This document shows, piece by piece, positions 29,921-39,260 of a stretch of DNA of 64,000 nt. Made by a program: the position numbers and the translations under genes. Each line of letters begins with the position of its first letter. The first letter of the stretch is position 1. The notes below the pieces were generated by a model. The model did no database searches. It worked only from the letters and a program-made list of their open reading frames with translations, and was not told the origin of the DNA. Where the stretch lies: assembly GCF_003364335.1 (NCBI RefSeq), contig NZ_NXLX01000005.1, positions 1 through 64,000 of the forward strand, read 5' to 3'. This DNA comes from Helicobacter anseris (lineage in GTDB: Bacteria > Campylobacterota > Campylobacteria > Campylobacterales > Helicobacteraceae).

Positions 29921-30601
29921 TTAAAACATTTTAGCATTAAAAGTAATTCCAAGGATAATGGTTCCAATATCTTGGGGTTTAAAAGAATTAAGATATGCAA
30001 TATCTAAAGAGATATTGTCTTTATGGATTAAAAAAGAAGCACCGACTTGATAAAAAGAAGAGTTTAAGAGTATGTGAGGATTATTAGAAGTGCTGATTTC
30101 TGAAACAAGCCAAATTTTATCGGTGATATTGCCACTAATGCTTCCACTTAAGGTCAAGAGATGTTGTTGTGTGCTTGTGTGATAAGCCCATCCTATATTT
30201 AGAGTAGTGCGCATTTTTGCATCAAACCAATTAAAGCTTAAAGGGATATAGGAATAAAAATTGTTGTTTCTATGAGAAATATCTGTGTTGATGATATTGC
30301 CCCCAATAATACCAATATTAAAAAAGTTATCAGGTGTTGTGTAAAATCCTTGTTCTATTTCGATAAATCCTTTATTTTCAAAGCTTTGGGTTGAGGCATT
30401 GTTTGCAACCTGTATGGAAGTATATTTTAAAATTACACAATCTCCATAGAAGCCAAGATTTTGTGATTGTTCTGATGTGTTAAGCCAGATATCAAACTCG
30501 CAAGTTCCCTTTTCTCCCGTGAAAGTATCTCCAACAATTGTCCATCCTGCGGCAAATGTTTGACAAAAACAAACACAAAATAAACAAATTTTTTTTATCA
30601 T
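29921..30601 (-). CDS. Predicted outer-membrane beta-barrel protein
   Basis: A 226-aa protein with a signal peptide (MIKKICLFCVCFCQTFAAG, about 1-18), many alternating hydrophobic/polar strands and a C-terminal Phe, the Bam recognition hallmark. Two Cys (in EKGTCEFDIW and GDCVILKY) might form a disulfide. No named family is recognised. It is transcribed divergently from lpxR across 58 bases. Confidence 0.7.
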   Translation of the reverse strand: MIKKICLFCVCFCQTFAAGWTIVGDTFTGEKGTCEFDIWLNTSEQSQNLGFYGDCVILKYTSIQVANNASTQSFENKGFIEIEQGFYTTPDNFFNIGIIGGNIINTDISHRNNNFYSYIPLSFNWFDAKMRTTLNIGWAYHTSTQQHLLTLSGSISGNITDKIWLVSEISTSNNPHILLNSSFYQVGASFLIHKDNISLDIAYLNSFKPQDIGTIILGITFNAKMF

Positions 30602-30634
30602 TTTTTAATTCCAAATTTGAGGGTTTTGGAAAAT

Positions 30635-30640
30635 TATACT
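30635..30640 (+). promoter_or_regulatory. Candidate minus-10 box of lpxR (TATACT)
   Basis: TATACT lies 20 bases before the TTG start at 30660, within the short divergent gap. Confidence 0.45.
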
Positions 30641-30659
30641 AGTTTTTAGGTTTTTGTGA

Positions 30660-31652
30660 TTGGTAGCTTTTAGATTTATTTACTTATTTGTTTTTTGTTT
30701 TTGTTTCATTTATTCTCAAGATATTACAAAGCAGGATAACGCAGTTGTTCCTTATAAGAAATTTTTTCTCTCTATCATTACTCAAAATGATTCTTATTTT
30801 AATGTGTTTATTGATCGCTATTATACCGCTGGACATGGATTGCTTTTTAGTTCTAAAGAGGGAGAGTATGGGTTTTTAGATTCTTTGGGTTTTATCAAGG
30901 GGGCTAGCTCTTTTAGTGTTGCAATCAATCAGAGCATTTATGCACCAAAAGATAGAAGAGCTACTCAGCCATCTTATGGAAGCCATCCTTATGGAGGTTA
31001 TGCAAATATTGGATTTTTTTGGCACCATAGAACAAGGGATATTTTAGAAAATATTGGTATTAGGGTTGGAATCACTGGAAATGCATCGTTTGCAAGAGAG
31101 GCTCAGGATTTTGTGCATAGTGTTATAGGAAGCATTCTTTTAAAAGGATGGGGGACACAAATTAAAAATGAATTTATTTTCAATACTCACTATGACTGGA
31201 CATATAGGCATAAAATCAGGGATTTTGGTATTTTTTCTATTGATGTTTTGCCAAATTTTGAAATTGCTATGGGAAATGCCAATATTTATACCAAAGGAGG
31301 AGCGGTTTTTAGAATAGGCAGAAACTTACAAAGCACTTTTTTGCCACAAGGGATTGCTGGAGAAAATGGAGGACTTAATACAGGCAGGGTTTATGCTGAT
31401 GGTTTGGGATATTATTTTTTCTTAGGTGTAAATGGTGGATATGTTGCTCGTAAGCTTTTTATTCAAGGTAATACACTAGATGCCTATCGCAGGGCAGATT
31501 TGGTGCATTGGGTAGGGAATTTTATCAGTGGATTTGCCATTGTATCTGGAAGAATGTCTTTTACCTATCAAGCAATTTATACATCAAGGGAGTTTGCAAA
31601 GCAGGAAAAAGCTCATGGTGTGGGTAGTTTTAATTTTGCGTGGAGTTTTTAA
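30660..31652 (+). CDS. lpxR: Lipid A 3'-O-deacylase, LpxR family
   Basis: Outer-membrane enzyme that removes the 3' acyl chains of lipid A, dampening TLR4 recognition. The 330-aa precursor has a signal peptide (about 1-19). The family motif QNDSYF...DRYYTAGHGLLFS carries Asn43/Asp44, matching the catalytic Asn-Asp of LpxR. A barrel ending in Phe follows. H. pylori has a homologue (HP0694). The TTG start is the only in-frame start compatible with the signal peptide. It converges with the Crp/Fnr gene with a 4-base overlap. Confidence 0.88.
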   Translation: MVAFRFIYLFVFCFCFIYSQDITKQDNAVVPYKKFFLSIITQNDSYFNVFIDRYYTAGHGLLFSSKEGEYGFLDSLGFIKGASSFSVAINQSIYAPKDRRATQPSYGSHPYGGYANIGFFWHHRTRDILENIGIRVGITGNASFAREAQDFVHSVIGSILLKGWGTQIKNEFIFNTHYDWTYRHKIRDFGIFSIDVLPNFEIAMGNANIYTKGGAVFRIGRNLQSTFLPQGIAGENGGLNTGRVYADGLGYYFFLGVNGGYVARKLFIQGNTLDAYRRADLVHWVGNFISGFAIVSGRMSFTYQAIYTSREFAKQEKAHGVGSFNFAWSF

Positions 31653-32296
31653 TTTAGATTTTTTAGAGCATCAATATCTTGAATTTTAATTTCTTTTCTT
31701 AGGTTTTTTACAATCCCTTGTTTTTCTAATTTTTTTAGAAGTCTAGTAAGAGATTCTCGTGTGCTTCCAAGATGATTGGAAAGTTCTTGATGTGTAATAT
31801 AAAGTGAGTTATTTTGCATATTTTTTAAAGCAAATTGTGAAAATTTATAAGAAAGAGATTTGAAATTCGTAATATTTAATGTAGTGATTGTTTGACTTAA
31901 TCTTTTTGTTAATAAATGGGTTAAAAAATTTTGAAAAATAATATTATCTTTTAATATATGCAAAATTGAACTAGGGAGTATTGCAGTCTTTGTGTCTTGC
32001 ATAAATTCCAAAATAATATCCATTTCAACGCTATTATAAACACAATTTGCAGATAAAATGCAACATTCTCCAGCATCAAGATAAAAAAGATCAATTTCTC
32101 TTCCTTGCTTTGATAAACTAAAGATTCTAGCTTTTCCATCAAGAATAAAAAGTAATCCTTTGCACATTTGCGTGTCAATATAAAGTCTCTCTTTATTTAT
32201 AAAATTCTTATTGACTAGAGCCTTAAGAATGTGTTGTTTTAAATCTAAGTCTTTTAACATAAGTGAGTCTATCCAGTGTGCGATAAAAGAATGCAT
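31649..32296 (-). CDS. Crp/Fnr-family transcriptional regulator
   Basis: A 215-aa regulator with an N-terminal cyclic-nucleotide-binding-like barrel (about 15-125) and a C-terminal winged helix whose recognition region is THQELSNHLGSTRESLTRLLKKL. There is no FNR-type N-terminal Cys cluster, so an oxygen-sensing [4Fe-4S] centre is unlikely; two vicinal Cys lie in GECCILS. I chose ATG 32296, with AGAGGA 6 bases upstream; ATG 32320 is the alternative. It is divergent from the iron-sulfur/cytochrome pair, its likely target. Confidence 0.88.
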   Translation of the reverse strand: MHSFIAHWIDSLMLKDLDLKQHILKALVNKNFINKERLYIDTQMCKGLLFILDGKARIFSLSKQGREIDLFYLDAGECCILSANCVYNSVEMDIILEFMQDTKTAILPSSILHILKDNIIFQNFLTHLLTKRLSQTITTLNITNFKSLSYKFSQFALKNMQNNSLYITHQELSNHLGSTRESLTRLLKKLEKQGIVKNLRKEIKIQDIDALKNLN

Positions 32297-32320
32297 TTCT
32301 AATCCTCTATTTGAATTCAT

Positions 32321-32338
32321 ATTGTAACAATATCACAA
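32321..32338. promoter_or_regulatory. Candidate operator in the Crp/Fnr divergent region
   Basis: The palindrome ATTGTAACAAT (32321-32331) lies inside a wider imperfect inverted repeat (TTGTAA-N5-TCACAA). It sits 25 bases before the chosen regulator start and about 55 bases before the redox genes. This is a plausible Crp/Fnr-type site for autoregulation or control of the neighbours. Confidence 0.4.
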
Positions 32339-32390
32339 AATAAAAATTTTGAATTTTTTATAATTTTTTATCAAATTTAAGGAAAATAAG

Positions 32391-33347
32391 GTGAATGAAC
32401 GAAGAAAATTTTTTAAAAAAGTAGCTTTTGCAACAAGTGTATTAAGTATTGCAAGTGCAGATGCTAGTATTGGTAAGAATGAAGCAAAAGCTAGTTTAAT
32501 CGATTTAAGTTTGTGTGATGGTTGCAAAGATTATTCTATGCCTTTATGTGTGGCTGGTTGTAGGGAAAAGAATTTACAAAATTATCCAAATCCAATCAAA
32601 GAAATACCAGATTATTATCCTAAAAAAATTAAAGAAGATTTTTCGAATAATAAAGATGATATCGGCAAACTTACTCCCTATAACTGGATTTTTATTCAAC
32701 ATATAAAGGTTGAGGATCAAGAGATCTTTATTCCTAGAAGATGTATGCATTGTGATGATGCTAGCTGTCAAAAAGTCTGTCCATTTGGGGTAATTAAAAA
32801 GTTTTCAGATGGTGCCGTAAGGATTGATGAAAAATATTGTTTTGGAGGAGCAAAATGCGGGGATATGTGTCCTTGGGGCATTCCACAAAGACAGGCTGGA
32901 GTTGGAATTTATCTCAAGCTTGCACCAAAATTTGCTGGAGGCGGAGTGATGTATAAATGTGACATGTGTCATGATATGTTGATAAAAGGGCAAAAACCTA
33001 TGTGTGAGCAAAGATGTCCAAAACAAGCAATTATTTTTGATGATAGAGAAAAAATTTATCATTTAGCTCATGAAAAAGTAAAAAGGCAAGGAGGTTATAT
33101 TTATGGAGATATCCAAAATGGGGGAACTTCAACTTTATATTATTCAAAAATACCTTTTGAGAAAATTAATTTGGCATTAGAGGAAAAATATCAAAACAAA
33201 AAGGGAACACCACATATGCAAGTAGAAGTAGAAAATAAAGTGTTAAGTCAGGAAAAATTAATAAAAAGTGTCTTAGCTGCTCCATTTATAGGCGCTATTG
33301 CAGGGATTATTGCTGTTAAAAGGAGTAAAGATGAGCAAGATAGTTAG
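32391..33347 (+). CDS. Four-cluster ferredoxin-like electron transfer subunit with Tat-like signal (FdhB/NrfC-like)
   Basis: A 318-aa protein with a twin-arginine-type leader (ERRKFFKKVAFATSVL) and four Cys-rich [4Fe-4S] regions (CDGCKDYSMPLCVAGC; CMHCDDASCQKVCP; CFGGAKCGDMCP; CDMCHDMLIKGQKPMCEQRCP). A C-terminal hydrophobic helix (about 285-302) follows, as in formate dehydrogenase beta subunits. It would pass electrons between a periplasmic enzyme and the cytochrome b encoded next. No molybdopterin catalytic subunit is in the window. The GTG start has AAGGA upstream. The Tat system itself is encoded at 42205-43369. Confidence 0.85.
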   Translation: MNERRKFFKKVAFATSVLSIASADASIGKNEAKASLIDLSLCDGCKDYSMPLCVAGCREKNLQNYPNPIKEIPDYYPKKIKEDFSNNKDDIGKLTPYNWIFIQHIKVEDQEIFIPRRCMHCDDASCQKVCPFGVIKKFSDGAVRIDEKYCFGGAKCGDMCPWGIPQRQAGVGIYLKLAPKFAGGGVMYKCDMCHDMLIKGQKPMCEQRCPKQAIIFDDREKIYHLAHEKVKRQGGYIYGDIQNGGTSTLYYSKIPFEKINLALEEKYQNKKGTPHMQVEVENKVLSQEKLIKSVLAAPFIGAIAGIIAVKRSKDEQDS

Positions 33348-34020
33348 ACAAAGCTTACTAAATAGGATAATTCATTGGGGAATAGCAATAAATGTTTTTC
33401 TTTTGATAATAACAGGAATTTTTCAACTTCCTGTAGCAAAAAGATATGGAATTAATGAAATATTTTTAATGCATTGGAGTGGAGATTATTCTTTTAATCT
33501 AGTTTTACACTATATAGCTTCATTTTTTTTGATTGTGTTTGTATTTTTTCATATTGTATTTCATATTGTAAGAAAAGAGTTTGATATTTTTCCTAAAAAA
33601 GGAGATTTAAAACAGAGTTTTTTAATTATAAAATCCATGTTACTAAAACAAAAAGAACCACCTAGTGCTAAATATTTAGCAGAACAAAGGATTGCTTACT
33701 TTGTGATAGGCAGTACCCTTTTGTTGCTTATTATTACAGGATTGCTTAAGAGCTTGAAAAATTTAGCAGGGTTTAATCTTAATAATGAAATGTATTTTTA
33801 TGTGGCTACCTTGCATAATATTGGGTTATTTTTAATAATTCTTGCTATTTTTGGACATTTAAGTGCTTTTATTTTTAAAGAGAATCGAAAACTTTTGAGT
33901 GCAATGTTTAGTGGCAAAGTTGATGCAAAATATGTATTGCACAGGCATGGCTTGTGGCATAAAGGGATTAAGGAAGCTAAAAAAGTGTTGCAAGAAAGCA
34001 TAGATAAAAGACCTAAGTAA
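33331..34020 (+). CDS. Cytochrome b561-type membrane subunit (FdnI/FdhC gamma-like)
   Basis: A 229-aa polytopic protein with about four membrane helices and His residues placed for two hemes b (LLNRIIHW, LVLHYIASF, FFHIVFHIV, ATLHNIG). It resembles the quinone-reactive gamma subunits of formate dehydrogenase and related enzymes. It overlaps the iron-sulfur gene by 17 bases. I chose ATG 33331, not 33298, because the first 11 residues of the longer version lack homology and lie inside the upstream gene. Confidence 0.85.
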   Translation: MSKIVRQSLLNRIIHWGIAINVFLLIITGIFQLPVAKRYGINEIFLMHWSGDYSFNLVLHYIASFFLIVFVFFHIVFHIVRKEFDIFPKKGDLKQSFLIIKSMLLKQKEPPSAKYLAEQRIAYFVIGSTLLLLIITGLLKSLKNLAGFNLNNEMYFYVATLHNIGLFLIILAIFGHLSAFIFKENRKLLSAMFSGKVDAKYVLHRHGLWHKGIKEAKKVLQESIDKRPK

Positions 34021-34084
34021 ATATAATAAGGATATTTTTGCTAGAATTGTGCGTTTTATAACTTAAGAAGTTTAGAGGATTAAA

Positions 34085-35689
34085 ATGCTACAAACAATAA
34101 ATCTTACAATGAATTATGCGACAAAAAAGCTTTTTGAAAATATCAATTTAAAATTAGATTCTGGAAAAAGATACGGATTGATCGGTGCTAATGGCGCTGG
34201 AAAATCTACTTTTTTAAAAATTCTTTGTGGAATTTATGAGGCAAGTAGTGGGGAGATTGTTGTCAATCCAAATGCAAAACTTGGAGTTTTAGGGCAAGAT
34301 CAGTATGCTTTTGAGGATTTGAGTTTAAAAGATGCTGTTTTGATTGGAAATAAAAGACTTTTTGATGCTATCAAAGAGAAAGAAAAACTTTATCTTGAAG
34401 GGGATTTAAGTGATGATAAGGTGAATGAGAGACTTGGTGAGCTAGAAATAATATGTGCAGAAGAAGACCCCATGTATGAATATGAGGTTGTGATTGAGAA
34501 AATTTTACAAGATTTGGGCTTTCCTACCTCTCAGCATGATGATTTGATGAAAACTTTAACAGGTAGTGATAAATTTAAGATTTTATTAGCACAAGTTTTA
34601 TTTCCAAAACCTGATATTTTGCTTTTAGATGAGCCTACAAACAATCTTGATTTGCCTGCAATTGCCTGGCTTGAGGAAAATTTAAAGCGTCATGAAGGAA
34701 CAATGATTGTTATTAGCCATGATAGGCATTTTTTAAATACAGTTTGCACACATATTTTAGATTTAGATTTTAAGACAATTAGAGAATTTGCCGGTAATTA
34801 TGATGATTGGTATATTGCTGCAACTTTGATTGCAAAGCAACAAGAAATGGAGCGCAATAAAAAATTAAAGGAAAAAGAGGAATTAGAAAATTTTATTGCA
34901 AGATTCTCTGCAAATGCAAGTAAAGCAAAACAGGCTACTTCTCGCCAAAAACAATTGGAAAAACTAGATATTAAAGCACTTGAAGTTTCAAGCAGAAGAG
35001 ATCCTAGCATTGTTTTTAAACCAAAACGCACTATTGGAAATGAGGCTTTAGAGTGTGAGGGGATATCCAAGTCTTATGATGATAAGGTTGTGTTAAAAAA
35101 TGTGAGTTTAAAGATTTTACCAGGTGATAAAATCGCTCTTATTGGTGGAAATGGTGTTGGCAAAAGCACTTTATGTAAGATTTTGGTAGAAGAAATGCAA
35201 CCAGATAGTGGGAGTGTAAAATGGGGGGCTACTACAGAGCGTGGATATTTTCCTCAAAATGTTAGCGAAACAATCAAGGGTGAGGAAACGCTTTATGAGT
35301 GGTTGAGAGGCTTTGATAAAAAAGCTGATAGCGGGGAGATACGCAATGCATTAGGTAGAATGCTATTTAATGGGGAAGAACAGGAAAAAAGTATCAATGC
35401 TCTTAGTGGAGGAGAGAAGCATAGGATGGTTTTATCAAAATTGATGCTTGAGGGAGGAAACTTTTTAGTATTAGATGAGCCAAGTAACCATTTGGACTTG
35501 GAATCTATTGTTGCATTGGGGGAAGCATTGTATAAGTTTAATGGAAATGTGATTTGTGTAAGTCATGATAGGGAGTTGATAGGTGCCTTTGCAAATCGTA
35601 TTATTGAACTTGTTGATGATGGTGATAATGGAGCTAGAGTGATTGATTTTAGAGGGAGTTATGAGGAATACCTTTTGAGTCAAAAGTAG
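34085..35689 (+). CDS. ABC-F family ATPase (EttA/Uup-type translation factor)
   Basis: A 534-aa protein with two complete ABC domains: Walker A GANGAGKSTFL and GGNGVGKSTLC, Walker B LLLDEPTNNLDL and LVLDEPSNHLDL, and signature ALSGGEKHRM in the second. The linker is rich in Lys and Glu. There are no membrane segments. ABC-F proteins act on the ribosome. The decayed relative at 23142-23527 matches its two ends. Confidence 0.95.
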   Translation: MLQTINLTMNYATKKLFENINLKLDSGKRYGLIGANGAGKSTFLKILCGIYEASSGEIVVNPNAKLGVLGQDQYAFEDLSLKDAVLIGNKRLFDAIKEKEKLYLEGDLSDDKVNERLGELEIICAEEDPMYEYEVVIEKILQDLGFPTSQHDDLMKTLTGSDKFKILLAQVLFPKPDILLLDEPTNNLDLPAIAWLEENLKRHEGTMIVISHDRHFLNTVCTHILDLDFKTIREFAGNYDDWYIAATLIAKQQEMERNKKLKEKEELENFIARFSANASKAKQATSRQKQLEKLDIKALEVSSRRDPSIVFKPKRTIGNEALECEGISKSYDDKVVLKNVSLKILPGDKIALIGGNGVGKSTLCKILVEEMQPDSGSVKWGATTERGYFPQNVSETIKGEETLYEWLRGFDKKADSGEIRNALGRMLFNGEEQEKSINALSGGEKHRMVLSKLMLEGGNFLVLDEPSNHLDLESIVALGEALYKFNGNVICVSHDRELIGAFANRIIELVDDGDNGARVIDFRGSYEEYLLSQK

Positions 35690-35724
35690 TATAATTGCAT
35701 AATCAACTTTTTAGAGGAAGTTTT

Positions 35725-37104
35725 GTGTTAAGAGCGATATTTTTTATTGTAAGTATTTTTCTTTTTGGTTTAACAAAAGATTTAAGTATGCAGGAGGCTT
35801 GGCATTATGTTTTAGAACATAATGATGGGATTAAGGCTGAAGAATTAGGAGTGAAAAGACAAGAGAAGCTTACTTTGGGTTCCAAACTTTCTTTTTTGCC
35901 AAATATTGATTTTAGTGCTTTTTATATACATTTAGCAGATCCGGTAAATATTGATACCACCGCAACAAAACAAAAAATTGTAAATACGATTTCTAGTGGT
36001 AATGGAGCAGGCACAGCACTTGCTCCATTGTTTCAAGGGGCATTGAGTCACATTCCTGATCAAATCAATGTGATTAAACAAGATGTGATTGTAGGTTCGC
36101 TTAATATCATTTATCCTCTTTATACTGGTGGTAAAAGAATCTATGCTGCAAAAATTGCTAAATTACAAGAGGTTGATGCAAATGAGGCATTGCGTCTAAA
36201 AAAATTAGCCACTTTTGAGGAATTGACAAAAATTTATTATGGTGTATGGCTACAACAGCAAATTTTACAAACCTTGCAAGATATTGAGAGTGGATCAAAA
36301 AATCATTATGAAAATGCACAAAAGCTTCAGAAAGCAGGGCAAATTGCAAAGCTTGAAGTTTTGAGTGCGCAAGTAGCTTTAGATAAGGCTAAAAATAAAA
36401 CAAAAGAAGCTCAAAATGCCCTAGAAGTATCCCAAATGGCTCTTGACCTTGTTTTGGGATTACAGAATGTAAATCCAAGTTCAAAAATTATTATGCCTCA
36501 TACGGCATTAAAGGAGAGTGAAGGGTATTTTGTCCAAAAAACTTTAGATTCTTATCCCATTTTAAAAAGTCTTGATCAAAAAATTTTAATTACCAAAGAG
36601 ATGAAGAAAATTGAAATTTCTAAATTTTTACCCGAGGTTACATTGATTGGATCTTATTTTGTTGATAATAATTTTTTATTTAATCAATCCTTGCCCTCAT
36701 GGTATGCTGGAATTGCAGCACGTATGCCTTTGGTTACAATAGGAGGTAGAATCCCTCAGATTCAGGCAACAAAAATTGCACAAATGCAACTAGATAAGAC
36801 CAAATCTCAAGTCTCAAAAGATATGGAATTGCTTGTGAAGAGAACTTATAAGGAAATGCAGTTTGCTCAAGAAGAGTATTGGAGTTTGGATTCTAGTATT
36901 GATTTAGCAAAAGAGAATCTTAAATTACAAGAAAAAGCTTTTGCACAAGGGCTTGCTACAAGTTTGCAGGTTGTAGATGCGAGAAATGCATTGGCATCAG
37001 TTTTGATTGAACAAAAAAGCATTGCTTATAAATACATTGTATTGCTCTCAAAACTTATGGCAGTAAGTGATAGTGTTTCAATGTTTTATGAAATTCAACA
37101 ATAA
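35725..37104 (+). CDS. TolC-family outer-membrane efflux protein
   Basis: A 459-aa outer-membrane channel subunit with a signal peptide and two repeats of long helices typical of OEP/TolC. I chose GTG 35725, which has AGAGGA 6 bases upstream and places the signal peptide (LRAIFFIVSIFLFGL) at the N-terminus; TTG 35695 would add 10 residues. It begins a four-gene efflux set with a HlyD-type adaptor and two ABC-2 permeases, the order I know for HP1489-HP1486. Confidence 0.92.
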   Translation: MLRAIFFIVSIFLFGLTKDLSMQEAWHYVLEHNDGIKAEELGVKRQEKLTLGSKLSFLPNIDFSAFYIHLADPVNIDTTATKQKIVNTISSGNGAGTALAPLFQGALSHIPDQINVIKQDVIVGSLNIIYPLYTGGKRIYAAKIAKLQEVDANEALRLKKLATFEELTKIYYGVWLQQQILQTLQDIESGSKNHYENAQKLQKAGQIAKLEVLSAQVALDKAKNKTKEAQNALEVSQMALDLVLGLQNVNPSSKIIMPHTALKESEGYFVQKTLDSYPILKSLDQKILITKEMKKIEISKFLPEVTLIGSYFVDNNFLFNQSLPSWYAGIAARMPLVTIGGRIPQIQATKIAQMQLDKTKSQVSKDMELLVKRTYKEMQFAQEEYWSLDSSIDLAKENLKLQEKAFAQGLATSLQVVDARNALASVLIEQKSIAYKYIVLLSKLMAVSDSVSMFYEIQQ

Positions 37105-37116
37105 GGTAGAAAAATT

Positions 37117-38181
37117 ATGGAAAAAGACAAAAAACAAAATAAAAAAGTAAAAAAAGATAAAAATAAAGAGCAAGCATCACAAACTATAAATAAAAAAAAT
37201 AATAAAAAGAAACTAGAACTTTTGTTTTTTGGTGCTTTGGTGCTTTGTATTATTGTGTGGCTAGGATTAACTTTTTATAGAGCTTATCAGCCAAAACCAG
37301 AATTTATTCAAGGGCAAATACAAGCAAGAGAATATAGTGTAAGCTCAAAATTGGCAGGAAGGGTTGAGGGGATTAGAGTAAAAAAGGGAGATATGGTTAA
37401 AAAAGGTGACTTGATCTATCAGATTCATAGTCCTGAGGTCGAGGCAAAATTAACCCAAGCACAAGCAGGATATGAGGCTGCAAAAGCATTGAGTGAGGAG
37501 GCAAATAAGGGCTCAAGACAGGAAGCAATAATAGCAGCAAAAGATGTTTGGTCTTCAGCAAAAGCAATGGCAGATTTATCAGAAAAAACCTATAAGAGAA
37601 TCAAAGAGCTTTATGAAAGTGGTGTTGTGAGTTTGCAAAGAAAAGATGAGGCTTTTGCTGCATTTGAAAGTGCAAAACATAATGAAGATGCGGCTTATCA
37701 GCAATATAAGATTGCTTTAGAAGGTATGCGAGATGAAACCAAGCGCGCAGTTTTTGAAAAAGAGAATGCTGCAAAAGGTCAGGTGAGTGAAGTCCAAGCT
37801 TATATCAAAGATATCAATGCTTATGCTCCTATCTCTGGAGAAGTGAGTAATGTGTTATTGCATGATGGAGAGCTTAGTCCTAGCGGGTTTCCTGTAGTTT
37901 TGCTGATAGACTTGGAGGATTCTTGGCTAAAAATTAGCATTAGCGAACAGCATCTTATGAAATTTCAAAAAGATACTGTGTTTGAAGGATATATTCCTGC
38001 ATTGCAAAAGAAAGTAAAATTTAAAGTGCATTATATCTCTGTAATGGGTGATTTTGCAACTTGGAAAGCTACTGCAAGTAATAGGGGATATGATATGAAA
38101 AGTTATGAGATTGAAGCAAAGCCTTTAGAAAAAATTGAAGGTTTTAGAGTGGGAATGAGTGTGTTGGTTAGGGTAGATTGA
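37117..38181 (+). CDS. HlyD/EmrA-family membrane fusion protein
   Basis: A 354-aa periplasmic adaptor with a very Lys-rich cytosolic N-terminus (about 1-31), one membrane helix (about 34-54), a biotinyl-lipoyl half (SSKLAGRVEGIRVKKGDMVK), a coiled-coil hairpin (about 110-220) and a beta-barrel part (YAPISGEVSNVLLHDGE). It links the inner-membrane permeases to the TolC-type channel. It overlaps the next gene by 1 base (TGATG). Confidence 0.93.
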   Translation: MEKDKKQNKKVKKDKNKEQASQTINKKNNKKKLELLFFGALVLCIIVWLGLTFYRAYQPKPEFIQGQIQAREYSVSSKLAGRVEGIRVKKGDMVKKGDLIYQIHSPEVEAKLTQAQAGYEAAKALSEEANKGSRQEAIIAAKDVWSSAKAMADLSEKTYKRIKELYESGVVSLQRKDEAFAAFESAKHNEDAAYQQYKIALEGMRDETKRAVFEKENAAKGQVSEVQAYIKDINAYAPISGEVSNVLLHDGELSPSGFPVVLLIDLEDSWLKISISEQHLMKFQKDTVFEGYIPALQKKVKFKVHYISVMGDFATWKATASNRGYDMKSYEIEAKPLEKIEGFRVGMSVLVRVD

Positions 38182-39260
38182 TGCCTCCATTATTTTGGAT
38201 ACTTGCACGCAATAAATTCCTTTGGATTGTTTATATCTTAATGCCCATTTTGTTGAGCGCAATAATTTATAGTATTTTTGCTGATGCATTACCTAGAAAG
38301 CTCCCTGTTGGTGTGGTGGATATGGATAAAAGCACCCTTTCGCAAGAATTGATTTATGATATGCAAGTATCTCCCACTTTTTTGTTAAAGCAACATTATA
38401 ACTCTATTGCTGAAGCAAAAAAAGATTTAAGCGATGGTAATATTTATGCTCTAGCAGTAATTCCCTATGGACTGCAAAGAGGTGTAAAAATGGGGGTAGA
38501 GCAAAAAGTTGCTTTTTATTACAATACGCAGTTTATTTTGATTGGCAAGGCACTGGATAATGCATTTTTACAAATTATGACTATTTTAAATGCAAAGATT
38601 CAAACCGGTAACAATCTTGTAAAAACAAAAAATATGAATATGGCACTAGGTCAAAGCGTGCCTATTTTACCCCATATAAATCCATTGTTTAATAGTAAAA
38701 GTAGTTATGCGCAATTTTTGGTTACTTTGATATTGCCATGCATGTGGCAAATTTTAGTAGCTTTGGGTTTATTAAATCTATTGAAATATCCCTTAAGAGA
38801 TTCCTTGGATTTATGGGCAAGATTTTCTTTTAATCTCTTTGTCTTCACATTTTGGGGCATGGCAATGGTTTTTTTCTTTAGTATTTTGGGTTATCCTTTA
38901 GTTGGGAATGTTACTTTTTTATTTTTAGGATTCTTAATGCTTGGTATTTGTGTTAGTGGTATTGTCTTAACATTGCAAGGAGCTTATCAGAATGCTACCA
39001 AATCCATAGGATTGATTGCAGCTTATACAGCACCTAGTTTAGCATTTGCAGGAGTTACTTATCCACAAAGTGCGATGGATAATTTTGCAATTTTTTGGAG
39101 CAATATTCTTCCTATCTCTTATTTTATGAAATTTTATTTTCAACAAGCAAATTATGGAGGCAATATACTTGATGGATTGAAAATTCTCTCACAAATGTTG
39201 CCTTTTTTATTATTTATTCCGCTTGGATTTTTGTTTTATAAATTAAAGGGGAAAATTTGA
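38181..39260 (+). CDS. ABC-2 type permease (YhhJ/YbhR-like), first
   Basis: A 359-aa membrane protein with one N-terminal helix, a periplasmic loop (VGVVDMDKSTLSQELIYDM) and five C-terminal helices, the ABC-2 membrane type found in YbhFSR-like exporters. It probably pairs with the following permease. No adjacent nucleotide-binding subunit is encoded. ATG 38181 is used; the TTG one codon upstream is less likely. Confidence 0.9.
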   Translation: MPPLFWILARNKFLWIVYILMPILLSAIIYSIFADALPRKLPVGVVDMDKSTLSQELIYDMQVSPTFLLKQHYNSIAEAKKDLSDGNIYALAVIPYGLQRGVKMGVEQKVAFYYNTQFILIGKALDNAFLQIMTILNAKIQTGNNLVKTKNMNMALGQSVPILPHINPLFNSKSSYAQFLVTLILPCMWQILVALGLLNLLKYPLRDSLDLWARFSFNLFVFTFWGMAMVFFFSILGYPLVGNVTFLFLGFLMLGICVSGIVLTLQGAYQNATKSIGLIAAYTAPSLAFAGVTYPQSAMDNFAIFWSNILPISYFMKFYFQQANYGGNILDGLKILSQMLPFLLFIPLGFLFYKLKGKI

